Shown here: piece after piece, positions 13,201-25,200 of the stretch
How positions within the stretch are numbered: position 1 is the first letter of the stretch
Layout of the letters: each line of letters opens with the position of its first letter
Assembly: GCA_003508835.1 (NCBI GenBank)
Contig: PUFA01000564.1
Span: forward strand, 124,001 to 188,000
Origin: Eonycteris spelaea
Taxonomy: Eukaryota; Chordata; Mammalia; Chiroptera; Pteropodidae
Direction of reading: 5' to 3'
DNA length: 64,000 bases
Position numbers and translations under genes: made by a program
The notes under the pieces: model-generated
The model's input: the letters and a program-made list of their open reading frames with translations, nothing else
The model's database searches: none
What the model was told of the DNA's origin: nothing

Positions 13201-16200
13201 GACCTGACAGTAGCTGAGCGAGGGTACTGGGCTGGAGCTCTGAGGGCCTGTTGCCTGGTGTGATGTCGGGGGTGCCCGCGCCTCCCGGGGCCTCAGTTTA
13301 GCTGTGAAAGGGAGGACGGACATGGCGTCCAGCCCTCAACTCTCTGAGCCTCCCATCTGGTCCTTTGGTGATGACGGGGCAGCTGACCGTGGGGTCTCTA
13401 AGCTCTTTGGGTCCCAGTGACCTTCAGGGTGGCGCCATTCCCCGGCGTGGATGACCAGCACTGGCTCTCACTTCCCCAGAGCTGTGCTGCTTCTGGTCTG
13501 ACTGGATCAACGAGAATCACCCGGGCGGCGGCAGCGATGGCGACCGAGAGACATTCGGCAGTGTGTGCCCGGCCCCGAGGACATCCAATGCCGGTCGGCC
13601 ACAGAACCCCACCTCAGCTGGGAGGAGCTGGGCCAGAAGGCTCAGTGCAACGTCTCGTTTGGGTTCATCTGCAAGAACGAAGACCAGTTTGGAAGTGGAC
13701 CATTTGGAGTCTGTTACGACTATGAGATTCGTGTCAATTGTTGCCTGCCGATGGATAAGTGTCCTACGCCACCGATCCTGAGCCCCACCACTGCGCCGAG
13801 CCCCATCACCACCACCACAGAGACCTCAACAACAGCCACCACTTCGCCAACCCCCACCCGAGAACCAACGACCACGGCGACAGCCAGTACTGTGACATCG
13901 ACGCTTACGCCGGAGCCCACCACGGCCGTGACCACCACGGTGCCGACAGGACCTCCCTGTGTGGGTGACTGCAGATGGTCAGGCTGGCGGGACTCCGGGA
14001 AGCCCAGCTTCGCCAAGCCGGGCGGAGACTTCGAACGCATTGAGAACATCTGTGAGCCGGGCTGGGCGGCCAACATCTCCTGCAGAGCTGCCATGTTCCC
14101 CGACATTCCCATCGAAGAGCTCGGGCAGACTGTGGTGTGCGACCTCTCAGTGGGGCTGGTGTGCAGAAACCAAGACCAGAGGCCAGGAGGAATCATCCCA
14201 CAGCCCTACTGCCTCAACTACGAGGTCAACGTCTACTGCTGTGGCTACTGCGCCTCCACACCTGTTCCCTCCACACCTGTCCCCTCCACACCTGTCCCCT
14301 CCACACCTGTTCCCTCCACACCTGTCCCCTCCACACCTGTTCCCTCCACACCTGTTCCCTCCACCAGCACGACCACGACACAGACCTGGACCCCGACACC
14401 CACCCCACCCCACAGAGACCCCAACCCCAACACCCACCACCAGCTCAACAGAGACCCCAACACCAACACCCCCATCACACCAACATCAACAACACCCACC
14501 ACCACCCCCACAGAGACCCCAACCCCAACATCCACCATCATCTCAACAGAGACCCCAACACCAACACCTACCACCACCACCACAGAGACCCCAACCCCGA
14601 CACCCACCACCAGCTCAACAGAGATCCCAACACCAACACCCCCATCATACCAACATCAACAACACACCACCACCCCCACAGAGACCCCAACGCCAACACC
14701 CACCACCACCTCCACAGAGACCCCAACACCAACACCCACCACCACCTCAACAGAGACTCCAACCCCGACACCCCCATCATACCAACAACAACATCAACAA
14801 CACCCACCACCACCCCACAGAGACCCCAACCCCGACACCCCCCATCACACCAACAACGACATCAACAACACCCACCACCACCCCACAGAGACCCCAACCC
14901 CAACACCCCCCATCACACCAACAACAACATCAACAACACCACCACCACCCCACAGAGACCCCAACCCAACATCCACCATTACCTCAACAGAGACCCCAAC
15001 CCCGACACCCTCCATCACACCAACAACATCAATAACACCTACCACACCCCACAGAGATCCCAACCCCAACATCCACCATCACCCACAGAGACCCCAACCC
15101 CAACACCCCCATCACACCAACAACGACATCAACAACACCCATCACCACCCACAGAGACCCCAACCCCGACACCCACCACCACCACAGAGACCCCAACACC
15201 AACACCCCCCATCACACCAACATCAACACCCACCACACCCCCACAGAGACCCCAACGCCAACACCCACCACCACCTCCACAGAGACCCCAACGCCAACAC
15301 CCACCACCACCCCCACAGTGACCCAACCCCAACATTCACCATCACCTCAACAGAGACTCCAACCCCGACATCCCCATCACCAACAACATCAACAACACCC
15401 ACCACCACCCCACAGAGACCCCAGAGACCCCAACCCCAACATCCACCATCACACCAACAACACCAATAACACCTACCACCACCCCCACAGAGATCCCAAC
15501 CCCAACATCCACCATCACCTCCACAGAGACCCCAACCCCAACACCCCCCATCACACCAACAACGACATCAACAACACCCATCACCACCCCCACAGAGACC
15601 CCAACCCCGACACCCACCACCACCACAGAGACCCCAACACCAACACCCCCATCACACCAACATCAACACCCACCACCACCCACAGAGACCCCAACGCCAA
15701 CACCCACCACCACCCCCACAGAGACCCCAACCCAACATCCACCATCACCTCAACAGAGACTCCAACCCCGACACCCCCATCACACCAACAACGACATCAA
15801 CACACACCACCACCCCCACAGAGACCCCAACCCCAACATCCACCATCATCTCAACAGAGACCCCAACCCCGACACCCCCATCACACCAACAACGACATCA
15901 ACAACACCCATCACCACCCCCACAGAGACCCCAACCCCGACACCCACCATCAGCTCAACAGAGACCCCAACCCCGACACCCACCAGGACCACCACCACAC
16001 CCCACAGAGACCCCAACCCCAACATCCACCATTACCTCAACAGAGACCCCAACCCCAACATCCACCATTACCTCAACAGAGACCCAACCCCGATACCCCC
16101 CATCACACCAACAACATCAATAACACCCACCACCACCCCACAGAGATCCCAACCCCAACATCCACCATCACCTCAACAGAGACCCCAACCCCGACACCCC

Positions 16201-19200
16201 CATCACATCAACAACGACATCAACAACACCCATCACCACCACCTCAACAGAGACCCCAACCCCGACACCCCCCACCACCTCCACAGAGACCCCAACCCCG
16301 ACACCCCCCATCACACCAACAACGACATCAACAACACCCATCACCACCACCTCAACAGAGACCCCAACCCCGACACCCCCACCACCTCCACAGAGACCCC
16401 AACCCCGACACCCCCATCACACCAACAACGACATCAACAACACCCACACCCCCACAGAGACCCCAACCCCAACATCCACCATCATCTCAACAGAGACCCC
16501 AACCCGACACCCCCATCACACCAACAACGACATCAACAACACCCATCACCACCCCCACAGAGACCCAACCCCGACACCCACCATCAGCTCAACAGAGACC
16601 CCAACCCCGACACCCACCAGGACCACCACCACCACCCCCACAGAGACCCCAACCCCAACATCCACCATTACCTCAACAGAGACCCCAACCCCAACATCCA
16701 CCATTACCTCAACAGAGACCCCAACCCCGATACCCCCATCACACCAACAACATCAATAACACCCACCACCACCCCCACAGAGATCCCAACCCCAACATCC
16801 ACCATCACCTCAACAGAGACCCCAACCCCGACACCCCCATCACATCAACAACGACATCAACAACACCCATCACCACCACCTCAACAGAGACCCCAACCCC
16901 GACACCCCCACCACCTCCACAGAGACCCCAACCCCGCCCCCATCACACCAACAACGACATCAACAACACCCATCACCACCACCTCAACAGAGACCCCAAC
17001 CCCGACACCCCCCACCACCTCCACAGAGACCCCAACCCCGACACCCCCATCACACCAACAATGACATCAACAACACCCATCACCACCTCCATCACAGAGA
17101 CCCCAACACCGACACCCTCCACCAGCTCAACAGAGACCCCAACCCCGACACCCCCATCACACCAACAACGACATCAACAACACCCATCACCACCACCTCA
17201 ACAGAGACCCCAACCCCGACACCCCACCACCTCCACAGAGACCCCAACCCCGACACCCCCCATCACACCAACAACGACATCAACAACACCCATCACCACC
17301 TCCATCACAGAGACCCCAACACCGACACCCTCCACCAGCTCAACAGAGACCCCAACCCCAAACAACCCCTATCACCCCAACAAAGACATCCATACTGACT
17401 CCCACCACCACCACCCAGAAGACCCCAACACCCACACCCACCACCTCGGGACCCCGACCGTGACATCCATCGCCACCTCAACAGCGACCTCTACTCTGAC
17501 CCCCACAATCACAGAGACCCCAAGTCTGACTCCCATCATCGCACCTCCACCAGCATGGGACCCCGATTCCTACAAGCACAATACCCAACGAGACCCCCAC
17601 GACCAAACCCCCACCCGGGTCGTCCCCTGCTGTCTCTCTGTCCACCTCCGCCTCGTCCACGGGAAGCCCCACCCCACGGCAGTCGTGGGGACGTCCAGCA
17701 CGACTTCCACGGCCACGGGAACGAAGCCGCCAGTCACTGCCACGGGAGGCCCCACGCCGCCGCCCACCGCCAGCACCAGCGCCGCAGGTACTGGGCCCCC
17801 GTGCAGTCTGCGCGGCAGCGGTCCGCTCCCCGTGCCTCCTCTCCCCGCCAGGGCGCGCTGTCCGGCCGCGGGAGCCTTGCAGGTCCTTGGCCCGTGCCCA
17901 GCGAGGGGGCCAGGTTCCCGCAGCTCAGTGACCTCCGGCCTGCCCCGCTCAGCCAGTGAGCATCGGGGAGCGGCCTGTGCTGGGGCGGCAGGGCCAATGG
18001 TCCCCACGCGCCCCCGGTGGGATGTCTTTCCCCAGCCTCGCTGCCTTTGGCCCGTGTCCCTCAGCACTGTGGACAGAGCTGTCCCGAGGGGAACCCAGCC
18101 AGGCGTGTGGGTCAGGGCGGGGCGGGCAGCAGCGGCTGTTGGGCCGCTGCCCTGGGAGACCTTCCTTCCCTTTCTTCGTCCCCGTGGGCCCTGCTCACAC
18201 GGCCCCTCCTTGATCCGGGGGCCGGGACGGTGGGCGTGAGGCCCGGCCCTGCTGTGGGGGCCGCCAGCCCTGATGCGCAGCCTGCCGTCCACAGGCACAC
18301 CCTCCCGCCCACGCCGGGGCCGACGCCCTCCACCGCCACCCTCACCCCGACGGCACGCCCCTCGACCCCGCCGCCTGAGTCTGAGAGCGTCATCACCTGG
18401 TCCACCCCTGCCCGTTTCACGGTGACCCCGATAAGCAGCCCTCACTTCAGCACGAGCACCGGGCAGGGGTACAGCTCCTCCACACAGGTCAAGTGCTGCA
18501 CGTGGAGGACACTGACGAGTACTACGCCCCAGGTACCGCGCGTCTCACCGGGCCCCGCCCGCGCCGCCGGCTGTGGGCCCCGGGTCTGCCGTTGGGGTGT
18601 CAGGCGGCCGTCGCCGCGGCCGGCCCCACCTCGCTGAGGCCGTGCGTCAGGCAGAAGTGGGGCGGGGCTTCCTCGGGTGACCTCCTTGGGGGCCTGCTGG
18701 GCGGTCTGGTGGCCGGCCCTGCCTGGATGAGGTGAGGACCAGCGTGCGCTTCCCTCGCAGGGGAGGTGATATACAGCGGCACCCACGGCGGCTCCTGCTA
18801 CTTCGTGAACTGCTCGCTGACCTGCACCGTGGAGTTCTTCAATTGGTCCTGCCCGTCCTCGCCCTCCCCAGAGCTCACCCCCTCAAAGCCAGCACCCTCT
18901 GCGACGCCCAGCGCGTCCACACCCACGACCCAGCCATCCACAGCGCCGAGCACAATAGCCACCTCCAAGCCCCCCGGGTGCCCGGACTTCGACCCCCCCA
19001 GACAGGTCAGTGGCCTGTGGGCGGCTCGAGCCCCTTGGCACCGGACACGCGTCCAGCATCTAAAGCCCCAGGCGCTGCCTTTCTGCTGGCCATTCGAGAC
19101 GGCCCTGGCCCTGTGTCCGAGCCGTCCCAGGTGAGGCAGAAGGAGCTCCCTCTGGCCGGGTGCCCTTGGCTTCCAGCCTCCCGGAGGCTCTCACCCCGGG

Positions 19201-22200
19201 GCCTCCAAGCACAGCCCTTCCGCCCCGTGCGGGCCGGGGTCCGGGTTGGCCCCGGCGGACTCTGCGGCTCTCCCCGCCTGCAGGAGAACGAGACGTGGTG
19301 GCTGTGTAACTGCACCAAGGCCGTGTGCAAGCACGACAACGTAGTGGAAGCTCGTGCCGGCGGAGTGCAGCCCCCCGCCCATGCCCACCTGCTCCAACAG
19401 CCTCACGCCCGTGCGCGTCCTGGACCCCGACGGCTGCTGCTGGCACTGGGAGTGCGACTGTAAGCCCCCCGCGCCGCGGGGCCCCCACCCCGCCTCCTCC
19501 CCGAGGTCCCCGGGCACGGAGCCCAGAGGGCGCACGAGGGCCAGGCACGTGTCCTGAGGGACCCCTCGCAGCCCGGCCCCTGCCCGGTCTCAGGCAGGGC
19601 CTGGGCTGCCTGGGGGGGCTGCCAGGGTTGAGGGGCGGAGCGCGGGTTCGGACCTGGCCTCCCTGCTCCGGAGCCAGGACCCGCTGGGCAGGAGGCGCGG
19701 GCCGCGGCGGGCTGCGTGCGCTGGTGCCTTTGGGGCCGGAAGCCGGCTGGGAGCCCTGTGTGCCCCCGGGGCTCCTGCTGGCTCTTCCCGCCTGTCCCTG
19801 GCTCCCGGCCGCATCCGTGCCAGGCCCCGTGCGGGGCTCCACGCTGCTAACGCGCCCCCCCCCAGGCTACTGCACGGGCTGGGGCGACCCGCACTACGTC
19901 ACCTTCGACGGGCTGTACTACAGCTACCAGGGCAACTGCACGTACGTGCTGGTGGAGGAGCGCAGCCCCACGGTGGACAACTTCGGGGTCTACGTCGACA
20001 ACTACCACTGTGACGTCAGAGACCAGGTGTCCTGCCCCGCACGCTCATCGTGCGCCACGAGACCCAGGAGGTGCTGGTCAAGACCGTGAACATGGCACCC
20101 ATGAAGGTGCAGGTACGCCTGCAGGGCCCGGCGCCCCCACAGGGCGCGTGGGTGCCGGCCGAGGCCCTGGAGCCGGGCTGGGGGTGGGCAGGGGCCGGGC
20201 CGAGGCCCCCCGCTGTGCACGTGGCGTGAGGCTCGGCAGGCCGGGCTGACCCCGGCTGCTCCCTGGAGGCGCATCTCGGTCACACGTCAGGGCGGGCTCC
20301 AGCTGCGTGTGCACCAGCTCCCACCGCACTGGCCGCCGTCCCTGACGCCGGGTGTGTGGGCCGCAGGTGCAGGTCAACAGGCAGGTGGTGGCGCTGCCCT
20401 ACAGCAAGTACGGGCTGCAGGTGTACGTGTCCGGCATCAACTACGTGGTGGCCATCCCCGAGCTGGACGCCCGCATCTCCTACAACGGCCTGTCCTTCTC
20501 CATCCGACTGCCCTACCGCCTGTTCGGCAACAACACCAAGGGCCAGTGCGGTGAGCCCGGGGAGGGCGGCCGGGCACGGCGGGTGTGAGCGCCCACGGCC
20601 CGGAGGGCTTTTCCGGCTCTGCTCAGGCCCCTGGGCCACCATCCTGGGGTTGGCCCCTCCGGGAGGCCGAGAGGGTCGAGTGTCATCTGTGCCCTCGGCC
20701 CCGGCCGGCTGGGCACCAGGGACCCGGGGCTGGAGGCGGCGGGCGTCCCGGCCCCGTGCCGGCTCACGCGGGCTCCTCGCGGGCGCAGGCACGTGCACCA
20801 ACAGCACCGAGGACGACTGTGTGCTGCCCAGCGGGAGGTCGTCTCCAGCTGCGAGGGTCGCAGCCGACGAGTGGTCCGTGAACGACCCCTCCAAGCCACA
20901 GTGTCCCCACACCAGCTTCACCACCACGCGCCCGACCAGCACGCCCTCAGGGGACAGCGGCACCACCCCACGCAAGAGCTGCGCCTCTCCGCTCTGCGAG
21001 CTCATCAAAGACAGGTGACCCCGCCCACCGCCGGGCGTCTGGGCCTGGGTCCTGGCCAGCTGCAGGGTCTCCGGAGCCAGGCTCGGGCCTCTGTGCCCCG
21101 CCTCGTCTGCAGAAAGGGAGGAGCCGGGGCCAAGCACAGGGCAGGGGGTGGGGGCCGGGGCGTCAGACTCCATGCCTTTCCTCACCCCCCATGCTGGCTG
21201 TGCGGGGCGGGCTGAGCATGAAGCTGGCGGGGTGGGCGGGGAGCGGGGGGTGGCCAGCCGACACGGCACAGAGCCAGCGCCCAGGGCTGGGCAGAGTGGG
21301 GCTTAGACGGGAACACCACTGAGGCTGGTGGGGGGCGGGGCCTCGTCCCCAGAGGGCGCGCAGTGAGGCTGGGTGTTCTGTGGGGGTTGCGGGAGGGCAA
21401 AGCTGGCTCACGCCACTTGGACGGGGACCCTCCATCTCTGGGAGCCCGGCTCTGCTGGGAGCACCTCCCCCTCGGGCCAGGCGGGCCCCCCTTTCCCCGA
21501 GAGCGGGCGGCCGGGGCACCCGGGGTGGGCGCGCCGGCGGAGCAGGCGGGTGGTGGGGGAGGGGCGGAGCGTGACCGTGCCCCTCTCTGGCAGCCTGTTC
21601 TCCTCGTGCCACGCCCTGGTGCCCCCCCAGTACTACTACGAGGCCTGCGTGTTCGACAGCTGCTTTGTGCCCAGCGCGGGCCTGGAGTGCGCCAGCCTGC
21701 AGGCCTACGCGGCCCTCTGTGCCCAGGAGGGCGCCTGCGTCGCCTGGCGGAACCACACCCACGGGGCCTGCCGTGAGTGCCCGCCGCCCCTGGTCCCCCG
21801 GGGCTCTGCCGGGCTCGTGCCCAGCCCAGTTGGGGGCCAGGCTGGGCCTTGGGGTGGCAAAGGGGACTCCTGGCGGGGCTGGGGGTCTGGGAGGCGGGGC
21901 AGCTGCCGGCCTCGCTGAGCACACGTGGGCAATGCCGCCTGGCTCAGGACAGCATGGGGGGCTGGGGAGGACTGTCACTCTGGGGGGCGCATGGGCCCCG
22001 CCCTCCTGACTCTGGCCCCTGGCTTGCCGCCTCACCCACAGCGGTGACGTGCCCGCCTCACAAGGAGTACGGCCCTGTGGTCCCGCCGAGGAGTCCACCT
22101 GCAAGTCCAGGTCGGTTGCTGGGGGCACGGTCTGTGGGCGGGGCTCCGGCGGGCCCACTCCCCGCGGCTGCCCGGTCACATGATGCTCTCCCACCCCTCC

Positions 22201-25200
22201 AGCCCCTCGCAGAATAATACCCGCCTGGTGGAAGGCTGCTTCTGCCCGGAGGGCACCATCGGCTACGCCCCGGCTTCGACATCTGCGTGGACACCTGTGG
22301 TATGTCCCCCACGCACACGCCCACCCCGTCCCCACCCCAGGAGGCTGAGCCTCGTCCTGACGCCCGGGCCCTGCTAACAGGACTGTCCCTCTCTCCTAGG
22401 CTGTGTGGGCCGGACAATGTGCCCAGAGAGGTAGGCCGCCCGCTTTGGTGCTGGGGTGGGGTCCCCCCAAACCCTGAGTTTTGGGGGTGGGGTGGGCTGG
22501 ACAAGAGAACCTGGGAGCTCAAGACTGAATAACGAGTCATTGAAGTCCTGGAAGGTGAGCTAGCTGGGACAGCCACCTACTGCTCGTCCACCCTCTGTTC
22601 CTCCGTTCCTCTGCCTATTCATCCACCCGTCTGCTCACCCACCCATCATCATCCATCCACCCACACCCACTCAGGATGCACCCACCCATCATCATCCAAC
22701 CATCCGTCCGTCCGTCCACCCACCCATCATCCATCCGTCCCTTTACACCTCCTTCCACTGGTTCCTCCGCCCTTTGCACCACCTGCCCACAGGCCATGTG
22801 ACACTCTGTCTAAACGTGAGGTGGTGTCTTATCCCGTGTCATTATCCGTGTCTCCTACACACGACTGATTCATTAGCCCTGTTCTGCACAAACCCTGGAC
22901 ACACGTGTGGTGTGTGTGCCATGCGCCCAGCACATGTAGGCAAGTGCTGGTGAGCAGGTCAGGTCACGGTTGTGATGTTGGTGGTCCAGCCCTGAATGAG
23001 GACCTCCCCGCCGGCCAGGACCTCCCCGTGGGCCAGGACCTCCCTGCTGGCTGGGACCTCCCTGCGGGCTGGGACCTCCCCGCTGGCCAGGACCTCAGGG
23101 AGTGCTGAGCGGTGGGAGGGCATGGGCTTCCCCACAGGGCCCTCAGCAGGGGCCCGGCACAGGGCCTCCTCCCCGCTGACCACAGATGCACCGCGGTGCA
23201 GCCCCGCACATAGGGGGTGGGCAGCGCCTCTCCCTGCTCACCCCCGTCCATCCTGCAGTTTGGGGAGCACTTCGAGTTCGACTGCAAGGACTGCGTCTGC
23301 CTGGAGGGGGGAAGCGGCATTGTCTGCCAGCCCAAGATGTGCAGCCAGAGGCCCCCCGCTGAGTGCACGGAGGACGGCACACACCTGGTCACGGAGGTGG
23401 ACCTCACCGACACCTGCTGCAACGTCACCTTCTGCAGTAAGCCGCCCCCGGGGCAGGGAGCCGCGACGGGCCCCTGGGGTCTCTGAGCCAGCTCCTCTGT
23501 GCAGTTCTCACCTCCTTCCTGAGCCAGGCAGCCGCAGGGCTGCTGGGGCCTTGGGGTGTGTGTCCAGCCGAGAGTGGGTGTCGGGGCCAGTGTGCTGCAG
23601 GGAGGCTGTGGGGGCCCGGACCCAAGCAGCGTCCTCCTCCCTGCGTCCCGCCCTGTCTCTCCAGAGTGCAACACCAGCCTCTGCAAGGAGAAGGCCCCCG
23701 TGTGCCCACTGGGATTCGACGTGAAGAGCGAGACTCTGCCCGGGAGGTGCTGCCCCTTCTACTCCTGTGGTAAGTGGCCAGGGGGAGGGCCAGGAAGGAC
23801 GTCCGGACCCAGGGCGGTCTGAGGACGGGACAGGGTGGGGCTGTGGTGTGAGGAGGCTGGGGGGCGGTGCTGGGGTGACGTAGCCCCGCTGCCGGGGCCT
23901 CTGATGACGCTCCTGGTCGGTGGCCTCCGAGCCGAGCCGCCCCGGGCTGTGCGGCTGACCCACTCCTGTTTCTTTCCCTCAAGTGCCCAAGGGCGTGTGT
24001 GTGCACGAAAATGCCGAATACCAGGTGAGCTGGGGCGGGGGGGGGTCACGGGGGAGGGCGGAGGGGCGGGCTGGCTGGGGTGCCGTGGGGCGCCCGCCTC
24101 ACACGCTCCGCCCGGTGCCCCAAGCCCGGCTCTCCAGTGTACGCCAAGTGCCAGAACTGTGTCTGCACCAACGCCACAGACAGTGCCACACAGCTGCACG
24201 TCGTGTCCTGCACCCACGTGCCCTGCCGCACCAGCTGCAGCCAGGTGAGCGCAGGTGGGGGCGGGGCGGGGCCCTCCCCCCCCTCCCCCGCCCCTCCCAG
24301 CTGCTGGTCCCACGTGCCCCCTTCCCCCAGGGCTTTGAGCTGGTGGACGTCCCCGGGGAGTGCTGCCAGAAGTGTGAGCAGACCCACTGCATCATCAAAG
24401 GGCCCGGCGGCCAGGACCTCATCCTGAAGGTGCGAGGGGGCTCCTGACACGGGCGGGGTCACCCCGAGCCGGGGGCCAGGCCTGGGCTGCGTCCGCGGCC
24501 CCGCTGTGTCTCCCTGTGTGGCCCAGCAATACGCGTGTCCTGGCAGCTGTGACAATTGACCACAGACAGTGGAGCTGGAAACAGCAGCAACAATCCGCCA
24601 GCCCCAGGGTCCAGGGTGGGAGACCCGGCCGCGGGCGCCCCCCCAGAGGCTCCAGGGGAGGGTCCGACCTGCCTCCCCGGCCCTGGGCCCAGGCTCTCCT
24701 GGGCTGCGGCCGCCTGGCCACAGTGTCCACCCCCTCTTCACGGGGCCCCTCGCCTCCCTGTCTCTGTGAGGACGCTGGTCATTGGAGTTGGGTCACCTGG
24801 TAATGCAGGATGACCAGATTGCGGAGGTCAGGCGGTAGACGTGTCTATGCACTACAGGCTGATGGCTGGCCTCGGCCCCTGTTGGGTGTCACCTGCCCGG
24901 TGGACCTGAGCTTGCGGGCTGGGCCTCCTGTCCGAGAAGCCGCACGTGGCTGGGCGGTGGAGCTGCCAGGTGTGTCCAGGCTGTCTGAGTGGGCCTCCTG
25001 GTGGCCTTCACCGAAGTGTCCTCTGTCCCACAGCCTGGAGACATAAAGAGTTACCCCGAGAACAATTGCACCTTCTTCAGCTGCGTGAAAATCCACAACC
25101 AGCTCATCTCGTCTGTCTCCAACATCAGCTGCCCTGACTTCGACCCCAGCATCTGCCTCCCGGTGAGCGTCCTGCCGGGGTGCTGGCTGCGTTTGCTTTG

